Positions 18,206 through 27,492 of a DNA stretch of 64,000 nucleotides are shown piece by piece. The notes under the pieces are model-generated. The model was not told where the DNA came from. It saw nothing but the letters and a program-made list of their open reading frames with translations, and did not search any database. The position numbers and the translations under genes are program-made. This DNA is from Bermanella sp047628755. Lineage in GTDB: Bacteria > Pseudomonadota > Gammaproteobacteria > Pseudomonadales > Oceanobacteraceae. Positions within the stretch are counted from its first letter, which is position 1. Each line of letters begins with the position of its first letter. The stretch lies in NCBI GenBank assembly GCA_047628755.1, contig JBLHVV010000002.1, positions 1-64,000 on the forward strand. The letters run 5' to 3'.

Positions 18206-18793
18206 GTGAAGGATACAATTCGTCTAATTGTGGGCTTGGGTAATCCAGGTTCGGAATATGAGAATACTCGACACAATGCAGGTGCTTGGTTACTCGCCGA
18301 AATTGCACGCCAGTATGGCGTGCAGCTCAAACCAGAAAAAAAATTCCACGGTATTAGTGGTAAAGGCCAAATCAAAGGCCAAGAAGTCTTTTTACTTTTC
18401 CCCATGACCTTCATGAATGCAAGTGGCCAAGCTGTTCAAGCTTTAGCTAACTTCTATAAAATTCCTGTTAACGAAATTCTTGTTTTACACGACGAGCTTG
18501 ACTTACCTACTGGGGTATCCAAATTTAAATTGGGTGGCGGGCACGGTGGGCAAAACGGTTTGCGTGACATTATTAGTAGAATGGGCAATGACAAAAACTT
18601 CTATCGTTTAAGAGTTGGTATCGGACATCCGGGCGATAAAACGAAAGTCACAGGGCATGTACTGGGCAAACCAAATAAAGACGACTTAAAGAAGATTGAA
18701 GCTTCCATTGAAGCGGCTGCATCAGAAATAGACAGTGTTGTCACTGGCGATTGGCCTGGAGCGATGAATCGCTTGCATACTTTCAAAGCTTAG
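18206..18793 (+). CDS. pth: Peptidyl-tRNA hydrolase
   Basis: Releases peptides from prematurely dropped peptidyl-tRNA. It has 195 residues starting at GTG (18206), with AAGGG at 18193-18197 eight bases before. Family residues are visible: LIVGLGNPGSEYENTRHNAG including the catalytic His, FLLFPMTFMNASG, LVLHDELDLP and GGGHGGQNGLRD. It sits between rplY and ychF. Confidence 0.96.
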   Translation: MKDTIRLIVGLGNPGSEYENTRHNAGAWLLAEIARQYGVQLKPEKKFHGISGKGQIKGQEVFLLFPMTFMNASGQAVQALANFYKIPVNEILVLHDELDLPTGVSKFKLGGGHGGQNGLRDIISRMGNDKNFYRLRVGIGHPGDKTKVTGHVLGKPNKDDLKKIEASIEAAASEIDSVVTGDWPGAMNRLHTFKA

Positions 18794-18834
18794 ATTCAAA
18801 AGAATTTATAAATTAAACATTAAAGGTAATCAAA

Positions 18835-19929
18835 ATGGGTTTTAAATGTGGCATTGTTGGCTTACCTAACGTAGGCAAATCAACTCTTTTTAATGCGTTG
18901 ACGAAATCAGGTATTGGCGCAGAAAACTTTCCGTTTTGCACGATTGAACCTAACAGCGGCATTGTGGCTATGCCGGATGCACGTTTAGATGCATTAGCGG
19001 CCATTGTTAATCCACAAAAAACAATTGCTACGACCATGGAGTTTGTTGATATTGCTGGTCTAGTGAAAGGCGCGTCTAAAGGCGAAGGTCTTGGTAACCA
19101 GTTTTTAGCTAACATTCGTGAAACAGATGCTATTGCTCATGTAGTACGTTGTTTTGAAGATGAAAACGTTATTCACGTTGAAAATAAAATCAATCCAGCT
19201 GATGACATCGACGTTATTAACTTAGAATTAATTCTTGCTGATCTTGAGAGTGCACAAAAGCAATTACAGCGTGTGACTCGAACGGCTCGTGGTGGTGATA
19301 AAGACGCCATTGCTGATAAAGCCATTTTAGAACGGATGATTCCTCATTTAGAAGATGGCTTACCTGTTCGCTCAATGAATCTAGACGAAGACGAATTAAT
19401 ACGCGTCAGCATGTTGCACATGATAACGGTCAAGCCAACCATGTTCATTGCTAACATTGCGGAAGATGGTTTTGAAAATAATCCATTTTTAGACATCGTG
19501 CGTGAAATTGCGGCTAAAGAACATGCTAGCGTTGTACCTGTATGCAACAAAATTGAGCAAGAAATATCTGAGCTAGACGACCCTGAAGACGTGACTATGT
19601 TTTTAGAAGAGATGGGGCAAAGCGAACCTGGTTTAAACCGTGTTATTCGGGCTGGTTACGAGCTACTGGGGTTACAAACCTATTTTACTGCTGGTGTTAA
19701 AGAAGTTCGTGCCTGGACTGTTAAACAAGGTGCAACAGCGCCTCAAGCAGCCGCAGTAATTCACACTGACTTTGAAAAAGGCTTTATCCGTGCAGAGACA
19801 ATGGCATACGCTGACTTTATTGAGTTTAATGGTGAAGCTGGCTGTAAGAATGCAGGTAAGCTGCGCATAGAGGGTAAAGAGTACGTTGTTAAAGACGGTG
19901 ATGTTTTACACTTCTTATTTAACGTATAG
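18835..19929 (+). CDS. ychF: Redox-regulated ATPase YchF
   Basis: Obg-related P-loop NTPase that prefers ATP and binds ribosomes; 364 residues. The G1 motif is GLPNVGKST, the G2/G3 region has NFPFCTIEPNSG and DIAGLVKGASKGEGLGN, and a C-terminal TGS-like domain has AETMAYADFIEFNG. It ends the prs-rplY-pth-ychF series, followed by a strong terminator. Confidence 0.96.
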   Translation: MGFKCGIVGLPNVGKSTLFNALTKSGIGAENFPFCTIEPNSGIVAMPDARLDALAAIVNPQKTIATTMEFVDIAGLVKGASKGEGLGNQFLANIRETDAIAHVVRCFEDENVIHVENKINPADDIDVINLELILADLESAQKQLQRVTRTARGGDKDAIADKAILERMIPHLEDGLPVRSMNLDEDELIRVSMLHMITVKPTMFIANIAEDGFENNPFLDIVREIAAKEHASVVPVCNKIEQEISELDDPEDVTMFLEEMGQSEPGLNRVIRAGYELLGLQTYFTAGVKEVRAWTVKQGATAPQAAAVIHTDFEKGFIRAETMAYADFIEFNGEAGCKNAGKLRIEGKEYVVKDGDVLHFLFNV

Positions 19930-19950
19930 ACATTAGTTAAATAAAATGAA

Positions 19951-19984
19951 ACTAAAAAATCCAGCCTAGGCTGGGTTTTTTAGT
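19951..19984. terminator. Bidirectional terminator after ychF
   Basis: CCAGCC and GGCTGG (19961-19974) form a stem with a 2-base centre; the flanking A-run and T-run extend the pairing to about 15 bp. The stop codon of the convergent EIIC-EAL gene lies inside the stem. Confidence 0.85.
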
Positions 19985-22020
19985 TTGGTATTGTCAACTC
20001 CTTTAAGACCACAATAATGAGTGAGATCTTGCAAAGAAATTGGCTGGCTCATTAAATATCCTTGAAATTCATCACAACCTAATTCAATTAAAGAATGCAT
20101 TTGCGAATCCGTTTCAACCCATTCAGCAACTAACGTCACACCCATAGAGTTCGCTAACTGCCCCATGCTGCTGATAATTTCCTGTACCATTTTACTGTCG
20201 TTAACATCCTTAACAATGCTGCCATCAATTTTTAGTGTATTAACAGGAAACGACTTCAGATATCGTAATGACGTATAACCCATACCAAAGTCATCAACAG
20301 CGATATTAAACCCATGTTTAGACAATTTTTGAAGTCCAACTAAGACTCGATCGTCTAGATCTATTTTCTTTCCCTCTGTAATTTCTAGCTCCAAACTAGA
20401 TGGAGGAATATTTGTTCGTTCGACTAAGGAGATAACTCTGTCAAAGAAGTCATCTTTCTCAAACTGACATGGAGATACATTCAATGCCACTTTAAGTTCT
20501 TTTAGGCCAGCTTTATTCAACGCTAACTTATCGCTCAAACAACGCTTTATAACCCAAATACCTAAGTCGTGAATTGAGCCATCAACTTCTGACAATTCCA
20601 CAATCATACCAGTGTTTATAAATCCAAAACGTTCATGAGTCCAGCGCAATAACGCTTCAGCACCCACAACTTTACCGGCTGAATTTACCTTGGGTTGATA
20701 GACTAAATTAAGTTTATTATTTGAAATTGCGTTTCTAAAATCACTGAGTAACAATCGGCTAAAGCGACCCATTTCAGTTTTACTTTTATATACCGCGGTT
20801 AAATCTAGTTCATGATTCAAAGCCTGTAACATTTTTAATTGTTTTTTATAATCTTCAATATCTCGATACTTTTCATAACGCATTAAAAATGGATGATAAA
20901 TAGCAGCAGAAATCAATATAAATACAAACTGAAGTGCCACACCCTGCCACTGCCCTGTAGCAAGATAACCTCCTATGAATATAGGGGTACTCCATAGATG
21001 AGCTTCACCACTCCATTGAATCAAATCTAATTCAAATACAACTCTAAACAGACATGCTGTTAATATAGGAACAAAAATAAAAGGAAATAACAGATAGCGA
21101 TTAAAAATAATTGGTAAGCCAAAAATAAGTAATTCATTAATATTGAAAATGGACGGCAGAAGAGCATACTGACCCAACTGATGATTGCTTCTTACCTTAG
21201 AAAAAAACAGGGCTAAAACTAATCCAAAGGTACTTCCTGCTCCACCAATGTGTACAAACACATTAATATATTGACGAGAATATACATTAGAAATTTCGTT
21301 TAAAAATAAGGTATCAGCATGCATTTCAATAATAGAAGAACCGTGAATACCTACAAACCAACTCATTTGATTAATCAATATAAGTTTAATAGTTTGCCAT
21401 AAACTCAAGCCTTTTTCTGCATCCACATCCCCCATAAATAAGGGCAACCAATAACTCACTTGATTAATCAAATCAGCAACAAAGCTATACAGTGTTAGCA
21501 CAATAATAGGCGTTAAAATAGCTGGCCAAATAGAAGAAATGGCAATTTGCAAAGAGCTTTCGATACTCTCTTTTAAATGACTTAAGTTAAAAAAGGGGTG
21601 TTTAGTAATACAAACGTAAAGCTCAGTAAATATAATGGAACAAAATAATCCTTTAGCTATGGCTGTAACACCCAGCTGGCCAAACATTTCTTTATCATAA
21701 TCTTGATGAACCATGGCCACTAATGTAAGCATGGATAAAACAGATACAATTAAGGGATCAAAATTTAATTGATAAGTGTACTGATAGTATTTGGCTAATC
21801 GGTGGCTGATTGATAAAACTAATGTTAATGCCATCAAACCATAACAGGCTTGCTGAAGAAGCTCACAAATAGCCCGGATGACTTCATAACCTGAGTTAGG
21901 TGATATCCAGGCCAATAATTGCAACACAGTAAGAGCAAGCGCACCCAATATAACTACCGGTAATGTGGCTATGAACCCATGTTGGATAGATTGTAGCCAT
22001 ATTGTGGACTTGTTAAGCAC
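19966..22020 (-). CDS. PTS EIIC-like membrane domain fused to an EAL cyclic-di-GMP phosphodiesterase
   Basis: A 684-residue fusion. Residues about 1-400 form about ten membrane helices resembling a lactose/cellobiose-type PTS EIIC sugar channel (NQMSWFVGIHGSSIIEMH, NINELLIFGLPIIFNRY). Residues about 430-680 form an EAL domain with AEALLRW, the Asn in LNVSP, LEITEG, AVDDFGMGYTSL, LKIDGSIV and VAEWVET, so the metal and catalytic residues look intact. The usual VAEGVET has Trp for Gly. No EIIA or EIIB gene is nearby, which suggests a sensor or channel controlling cyclic-di-GMP and not a complete sugar uptake system. Its final codons run into the ychF terminator. Confidence 0.88.
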   Translation of the reverse strand: MLNKSTIWLQSIQHGFIATLPVVILGALALTVLQLLAWISPNSGYEVIRAICELLQQACYGLMALTLVLSISHRLAKYYQYTYQLNFDPLIVSVLSMLTLVAMVHQDYDKEMFGQLGVTAIAKGLFCSIIFTELYVCITKHPFFNLSHLKESIESSLQIAISSIWPAILTPIIVLTLYSFVADLINQVSYWLPLFMGDVDAEKGLSLWQTIKLILINQMSWFVGIHGSSIIEMHADTLFLNEISNVYSRQYINVFVHIGGAGSTFGLVLALFFSKVRSNHQLGQYALLPSIFNINELLIFGLPIIFNRYLLFPFIFVPILTACLFRVVFELDLIQWSGEAHLWSTPIFIGGYLATGQWQGVALQFVFILISAAIYHPFLMRYEKYRDIEDYKKQLKMLQALNHELDLTAVYKSKTEMGRFSRLLLSDFRNAISNNKLNLVYQPKVNSAGKVVGAEALLRWTHERFGFINTGMIVELSEVDGSIHDLGIWVIKRCLSDKLALNKAGLKELKVALNVSPCQFEKDDFFDRVISLVERTNIPPSSLELEITEGKKIDLDDRVLVGLQKLSKHGFNIAVDDFGMGYTSLRYLKSFPVNTLKIDGSIVKDVNDSKMVQEIISSMGQLANSMGVTLVAEWVETDSQMHSLIELGCDEFQGYLMSQPISLQDLTHYCGLKGVDNTKLKNPA

Positions 22021-22228
22021 ATTCTTTCCTGTGTCTGGGTGATTGACAATTTTAGGTTGATCCTTATTATTCAGTTTAGACCTATCTGCCCAATTTAGAT
22101 AATTTGAGTATATAGATTCAATGCTTAAGCAGCCGGAATCACTGGCGGCTTGCCATTAATACGGTACTCTAATCTGCACTCATACAATGATGAATATTCT
22201 TAAAGCACAAGAACAGAGCTATTTCAGG

Positions 22229-22262
22229 CAAAAAAAAGCGACTATAGAAGTCGCTTTTTATT
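22229..22262 (-). terminator. Intrinsic terminator of the ferredoxin reductase gene
   Basis: AGCGACT (22237-22243) and AGTCGCT (22249-22255) form a perfect 7-bp stem with a 5-base loop. On the minus strand a run of T follows (A-run at 22230-22237 on the plus strand). Confidence 0.8.
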
Positions 22263-22283
22263 AATTACTGAATTAGGCATTCA

Positions 22284-23054
22284 CTATTCTACAAACGCTC
22301 GCTCAATTACATATTCGGCTAATTTACCGTGGCGGGTTTCTGTGAAACCTTGCTCGTCTAAAATCTTGGTAAAATCCTTTAACATGCTAGGACTGCCACA
22401 TAGCATAAAACGATCGTCTTCCTTATTAGGTTTTGGTAAACCAATATCCTGGTATAACTTTCCTGTTTCTAACAGGGTGGTTAGTCGCCCAGTATTATCG
22501 AACTCTTCACGCGTTACAGTTGGATAATAAATCAGTTTTTCTTTAATTAATTCACCCAAATATTCATCCTCAGGTAAATGCTGCTGAATAAGCTCTTGGT
22601 ACGCCAACTCATCTTTATATCGAACACCATGAGTCAAAATAACCTTGTCGTATTTCTCATAAGTATACGGGTCGCGTATTATGCTTAAAAAAGGCGCTAA
22701 GCCAGTACCGGTGCTTAACAAATATAAGTTTTTCCCTGGCAGTAAATCATCGACCAGCAATGTCCCTGTTGGCTTTTTGCTAATTAGGATCTCATCACCC
22801 GGTTTAATCTTCTGTAGACGACTGGTTAACGGACCGTCTTGAACTTTAATTGAAAAGAATTCCATTTCTTCTTCATAGTTGGCGCTGGCGATGCTGTATG
22901 CGCGCATCAGGGGTTTGCCCTCCACCTGCAGGCCTATCATAATAAAATGCCCGTTCTTAAAGCGTAAGGCGGCATCCCGTGTTACCTTAAAACTAAACAA
23001 GGTGTCATTCCAGTGGTGAACGCTGGTTACAATCTCAGTATTAAAGCCTTTCAT
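22284..23054 (-). CDS. fpr: Ferredoxin--NADP reductase
   Basis: FAD-containing flavoenzyme passing electrons between NADPH and ferredoxin or flavodoxin; 256 residues. The FAD motif RAYSIAS, the NADP-binding STGTGLAPFLS and the C-terminal VIERAFVE are typical of bacterial subclass I Fpr. The start at 23054 (MKGFNTEIV) has an AGGAA ribosome-binding site; the longer frame from 23114 adds a hydrophobic stretch not found in the family. Confidence 0.94.
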   Translation of the reverse strand: MKGFNTEIVTSVHHWNDTLFSFKVTRDAALRFKNGHFIMIGLQVEGKPLMRAYSIASANYEEEMEFFSIKVQDGPLTSRLQKIKPGDEILISKKPTGTLLVDDLLPGKNLYLLSTGTGLAPFLSIIRDPYTYEKYDKVILTHGVRYKDELAYQELIQQHLPEDEYLGELIKEKLIYYPTVTREEFDNTGRLTTLLETGKLYQDIGLPKPNKEDDRFMLCGSPSMLKDFTKILDEQGFTETRHGKLAEYVIERAFVE

Positions 23055-23236
23055 TGGGCAATTCCTATTAGTAATTAATGCAAAGTATAATACCGATATA
23101 ATACATATTTGCAAAACTGATAATACTTCTATAATCTATCGACATAATAAATATAGAATTATATCGCCCCTCCCAATGATCATTAGTCTAGTTATGATCA
23201 GCTACACTCAATCTAACTGAACAAGATAGTGGTTTT

Positions 23237-24820
23237 ATGGATTTTCTCTGGATACTCATAGCATTTATATGCGGCTTTATTGCAAAGCAAGTTAAGCTTC
23301 CCCCTCTAATCGGGTACTTAGCAGCTGGCTTTGCCCTGCATTCTTATGGTGTAGAACCCCACGAAAATCTAGAAGCTCTAGCAAATTTAGGCATTACTCT
23401 AATGCTGTTTACTATTGGCTTAAAAACTAACTTTAATACCCTCCTTAAACCTAGTGTATGGGCTGGCACGACTCTGCACATGAGTATTTGGGTATTGGTT
23501 GGGGCAAGTTTATTAAAAGTATTAGCGCTTGTCGGTGTTAGCCACATACAGGGGCTTGGCTGGCCTGCACTTTTATTAATCGCATTTGCATTGAGCTTTT
23601 CAAGCACGGTATGCGTAGTGAAGTTGCTTGAAGAAAAAGGCGAGATTAAAACTCACCATGGCAAGCTTGCTGTAGGCATATTGGTAATGCAGGATATTGC
23701 AGCGGTTATCTTTTTAGTCCTCGCTACCGGTGAAATTCCAGATGTTTGGGCATTTGCGTTAGTATTATTATGGCCTGCGCGCCACTTATTAGGCCGTCTT
23801 ATTGTCAGAGTAGGACACGGCGAACTGCTGCCTTTAATTGGTTTTTTCTTAGCACTGGGTGGCTATGAGCTATTCAATTTGTTTAATTTAAAAGGTGATC
23901 TAGGGGCGCTGGTATTTGGCTTACTTTTAAGTCAGCACACTAAAGCAACAGAACTGTCCAAATCACTTTTAGCGTTTAAAGATATCTTTTTAATCGGCTT
24001 CTTTTTAAGTATAGGATTTACCGCGCTGCCATCACTGGACATGATTATGCCATTGGCTGCCATTAGCTTAGCTTTAATTATCAAAGGAGTTATATTATTT
24101 CATGTTTTGGCTAGGCTAAAAGTTCCAGGTCGAAGTATGTTTTTAGGGTCAATGATTTTAACTAACTACAGTGAATTTGGACTGATTGTAACAGCGCTTT
24201 GCGTTGGTAATGGCTGGCTGGCTAAGGAATGGCTAGTGATTATTGCATTGGCCGTTAGTATATCGTTCGTGTTCACCAGTATATTTTATGAGCATGCTCA
24301 TACTGTATACGCCTACATGCGCCGCTGGGTGAAATTTTTTGAACGACAACAGCCTACCCCAGCCTATCAAGAACAACTTAAAAAAGCTGAAGTTTTAGTA
24401 ATCGGTATGGGCCGTGTTGGCAGATCTTCTTATGATGTACTTCATAAAGAATTGGGAGATAAGGTTTGGGGGTTAGAGTCTGATATTGAGAAGGTCAGAC
24501 GCCATACAAGTGATGGTCGTCATGTGATCCTAGGCGATGCCGAAGATGCCGACTTTTGGGAAACAAGAGAGCTTTGGCATATTAAATTAGTCATGCTGGC
24601 AATGCCCTCTTTATCTGACATAAAAGATATTACTACCCAGCTAAAACTTAAAAACTTTAAAGGGCATATAGCCGCAATCGCACGTTATGAAGATGAGCGA
24701 ACACAGTTAGTAGAATTTGGTATTGATAGCGTATTTAACTATTATGTAGAGGCAGGAACAGGCTTTGCCGAAGAGAGCCTTGAGCTTATTAAATCAACTC
24801 CCAACAAGGCCACAATATGA
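23237..24820 (+). CDS. CPA2-family cation:proton antiporter with TrkA-N domain
   Basis: A 527-residue inner-membrane transporter of the KefB/KefC/YbaL type. Residues about 1-365 contain about a dozen helices, with the family stretch LPPLIGYLAAGF at the N-terminus and SFSSTVCVVKLLEEKG. Residues about 385-500 form a Rossmann RCK/TrkA-N nucleotide-binding domain starting VLVIGMGRVGRSSYD. It is probably a potassium or sodium efflux antiporter gated by a nucleotide or thiol ligand; the ion is not determined. Its stop overlaps the LysR gene start by four bases (ATGA). Confidence 0.88.
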   Translation: MDFLWILIAFICGFIAKQVKLPPLIGYLAAGFALHSYGVEPHENLEALANLGITLMLFTIGLKTNFNTLLKPSVWAGTTLHMSIWVLVGASLLKVLALVGVSHIQGLGWPALLLIAFALSFSSTVCVVKLLEEKGEIKTHHGKLAVGILVMQDIAAVIFLVLATGEIPDVWAFALVLLWPARHLLGRLIVRVGHGELLPLIGFFLALGGYELFNLFNLKGDLGALVFGLLLSQHTKATELSKSLLAFKDIFLIGFFLSIGFTALPSLDMIMPLAAISLALIIKGVILFHVLARLKVPGRSMFLGSMILTNYSEFGLIVTALCVGNGWLAKEWLVIIALAVSISFVFTSIFYEHAHTVYAYMRRWVKFFERQQPTPAYQEQLKKAEVLVIGMGRVGRSSYDVLHKELGDKVWGLESDIEKVRRHTSDGRHVILGDAEDADFWETRELWHIKLVMLAMPSLSDIKDITTQLKLKNFKGHIAAIARYEDERTQLVEFGIDSVFNYYVEAGTGFAEESLELIKSTPNKATI

Positions 24821-25722
24821 GGTTTAGTCTGCGTCAATTAGAGGTTTTTTTAGCCACGGCTCATTTCCAAAATATTTCGAAGGCAGCCGATAGCCTGGCA
24901 ATGAGTCAAAGCGCAGCTAGTAGCGCTTTAAAAGAACTTGAGCAGCAGTTTGATATTCTGTTATTTGATAGGGTTGGCAAGCGACTGCAATTAAATGAGC
25001 AAGGTAGATTAATCCGCTCTCGAGCTGAAAGCTTATTAGAACAAGCCAACGAAGTTGAGCATGCATTGATGCAACACAAAGAAGCAGGCGCCATTAAAGT
25101 AGGTGCGACACTGACTATAGGTAATTATCTTGCGGTAAGCATTTTAAGCCAATTACGTAACGATCATACCGATGCTGAAGTAAACTTAACCGTGGCTAAT
25201 ACAGAACAGGTCGTCAGAGAAGTTCTAAATTACGATATTGACTTAGGTATGATTGAAGGTGAGATTCAGCACCCTGAATTAAACATAGTTCCTTGGCGTA
25301 ATGACGACCTCTGTATTTTTTGCTCTCCTAGTCACCCACTGGCCAATAAAAAAATACTCACCGATAAAGACTTACTTCAATACCATTGGGTGTTGAGGGA
25401 AGCTGGTTCGGGTACTCGTCAAGCATTTGATCGCGCTATGCATGGAATATTACCGCAAATAACCATCGCTATAGAGCTACAGCATACTGAAGGAATAAAA
25501 CGTGCCGTGAGTAGTGACTTAGGACTTGGCTGCTTATCTAGAATCACTCTAGAAGATGCGTTTAAACGCGGGGATTTGATAGAGTTAGAAATGCCTGAAA
25601 GAGATTTTAATCGCACACTTTATTTTATCTTGCACAAAAAAAAGCATAAAAGCGCTGGTATTAAGCGCTGGTTAAAATACTGTGAGGTTTATAAACCTCA
25701 TCGAGAACTTGGATTGCAATGA
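24817..25722 (+). CDS. LysR-family transcriptional regulator
   Basis: A 301-residue regulator. The N-terminal winged helix (1-60) reads LRQLEVFLATAHFQNISKAA followed by SQSAASSALKELE, a typical LysR recognition helix, then a linker helix and the two-lobed effector domain (about 90-295). The target genes are unknown. It overlaps the antiporter gene upstream and the DUF1415 gene downstream by four bases each, so the three are translated together, unusual for a LysR regulator that more often is divergent from its target. Confidence 0.88.
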   Translation: MRFSLRQLEVFLATAHFQNISKAADSLAMSQSAASSALKELEQQFDILLFDRVGKRLQLNEQGRLIRSRAESLLEQANEVEHALMQHKEAGAIKVGATLTIGNYLAVSILSQLRNDHTDAEVNLTVANTEQVVREVLNYDIDLGMIEGEIQHPELNIVPWRNDDLCIFCSPSHPLANKKILTDKDLLQYHWVLREAGSGTRQAFDRAMHGILPQITIAIELQHTEGIKRAVSSDLGLGCLSRITLEDAFKRGDLIELEMPERDFNRTLYFILHKKKHKSAGIKRWLKYCEVYKPHRELGLQ

Positions 25723-26276
25723 ACAAAAAAGAAACATACTCTGATGCAGAAACTAAAACCTTACAGTGGCTTGATGATGTGGTTATTGGACTGAACTTAT
25801 GTCCTTTTGCAGCAAAGCCTAGAAGACAGAAACAAATTTATCTAGACATTTATAATGGCAATGAAAAGGACTTAATTAATCACTTAGTAAGTGCCCTAGA
25901 GGAACTTGATGCAATCCCTGTGATTAATCGAGAGACCACGTTAATTGTATTAACCCAATGTCTGCAATCATTTGATGATTACAACCAATTTCTAGCCGAT
26001 GCCGACTGGGTGATTGAACGAGGCGAGTGGAGTGGCATATATCAAGTAGCCAGTTTTCACCCAGACTATCAATTTGCAGGAAGCCATTCTCAAGCCGCTG
26101 AAAATCTTACCAACAGATCGCCCTTTCCTATTCTTCACCTTATTAGAGAGGCGTCTTTAGAGCAGGTTTTGGACAAGTACCCAAACCCTGAGCATATTCC
26201 TGAGGATAATATAAAAAGAGTCCAATCACTGACAGAGCAAGAAAAAAATCAGTTATTCCCCTATTTATTTACCTAA
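25719..26276 (+). CDS. DUF1415 family protein
   Basis: A 185-residue soluble protein matching DUF1415 by its core: TLQWLDDVVIGLNLCPFAAKP near the N-terminus, ETTLIVLTQCLQSFDDYNQFL in the middle, and VASFHPDYQFAG plus NRSPFPILHLIREASLEQ toward the C-terminus. Conserved Cys, His and Arg residues hint at an enzyme, but none is known. It overlaps the LysR gene by ATGA. Confidence 0.87.
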   Translation: MNKKETYSDAETKTLQWLDDVVIGLNLCPFAAKPRRQKQIYLDIYNGNEKDLINHLVSALEELDAIPVINRETTLIVLTQCLQSFDDYNQFLADADWVIERGEWSGIYQVASFHPDYQFAGSHSQAAENLTNRSPFPILHLIREASLEQVLDKYPNPEHIPEDNIKRVQSLTEQEKNQLFPYLFT

Positions 26277-26364
26277 TAACGCTACTATAGCCACTGAGAA
26301 ACCCCTCAGAAGTAATAACATGGTCTACGCTATTATATAAATGTGACAGAAAGATTCTAATTTG

Positions 26365-27492
26365 ATGCCGACTCTAGAAGAACGCCTGTTGAAGCGAACT
26401 GACATAGATTTTGTACGCCGCTCAGTGCCTGGTGTAGTGGTGTACATGATCATATGGCCTATGCTTGCCATCCCTTTAGGGTTTTACTCTATTCATCCTG
26501 AGTTTTCTTACCCCTTTACATACCTATTAATATCCATTGGCGTGTTGCGTTTATTAAATGCAGTCTTAATTCAGTATGTCTATGAAAAATATTCTTTTAT
26601 ATGGCGCTCTTCCATGATGACGCTGTCTTTTCTTCATGGGAGCAGCCTTTCGGCACTTCTATCAATCGCTATTTACAACACTAACTACTCAGAGATGGTA
26701 TTGCCCATTGCCTTGGTACAGGGTGCAATAATAAGTGGGGCAGTTAGTAGCTTAACGCCCAAACCTAGATTCACACAATTATACCTAACAATGCTAATTG
26801 CACCCGTAGTATTAATATCAGTCATCAGTGACAGTTTTTTTTACTTAGCTCCATTATTTCTTATTTTATGGATTTACCATATTTTCCTTGCTCGTCGTTT
26901 TTCTATTGAATATCAACGGGCTTTTCATATAGAGACCACTTTAAAAGAAAATCAAAAAAAGTTAGAGGCGCTCACTATTACAGATGCTTTAACAGGTATT
27001 TATAACCGACAGTATTTTGATCAGGCGCTAGATGTACAGTGGGACCTAGCTTCTAGATCCCAGTCTAATCTTTCTATACTTTTTTTAGATTTGGATTTTT
27101 TTAAAAAGATTAATGACAAATTTGGACATTTAATCGGAGATAAGGCTTTGTGTCATGCAGCTAATTTATTTAAAGAAACAACCAAGCGAAAGAGCGATAT
27201 GATCGCCAGATATGGCGGTGAAGAATTTGCTATTATTTTAGCTAGCACACCACATAAAGATGCATTAAATTTAGCAGAATCAATTCGAAAAAAACTTGAA
27301 GAAACGCCACTTATATTAGGGGAGCGTTCGATAGAAATGAGCGTTAGTATCGGGGTAAATACTACTATACCAAGTAATTTACAAAACTGTATTGGATTTT
27401 TAGATGAAGCCGATCAAGCCTTATATGAAGCAAAAAACTCAGGACGAAATAAAGTATTCAGTGCAACAGATAAGGATATAAGCAGCTGCTAG
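26365..27492 (+). CDS. Membrane-bound diguanylate cyclase (GGDEF)
   Basis: Makes cyclic-di-GMP from GTP. About five to six membrane helices occupy residues 20-185, then a short coiled linker and the GGDEF domain (about 205-370). The active site is GGEEF at 284-288, and the inhibitory I-site RxxD (RKSD, 275-278) lies upstream at the standard distance, so product feedback is expected. The ATG at 26365 is preceded in frame by a TTG; I prefer the ATG. It shares its stop region with the convergent cyclic-nucleotide-binding gene. Confidence 0.9.
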   Translation: MPTLEERLLKRTDIDFVRRSVPGVVVYMIIWPMLAIPLGFYSIHPEFSYPFTYLLISIGVLRLLNAVLIQYVYEKYSFIWRSSMMTLSFLHGSSLSALLSIAIYNTNYSEMVLPIALVQGAIISGAVSSLTPKPRFTQLYLTMLIAPVVLISVISDSFFYLAPLFLILWIYHIFLARRFSIEYQRAFHIETTLKENQKKLEALTITDALTGIYNRQYFDQALDVQWDLASRSQSNLSILFLDLDFFKKINDKFGHLIGDKALCHAANLFKETTKRKSDMIARYGGEEFAIILASTPHKDALNLAESIRKKLEETPLILGERSIEMSVSIGVNTTIPSNLQNCIGFLDEADQALYEAKNSGRNKVFSATDKDISSC

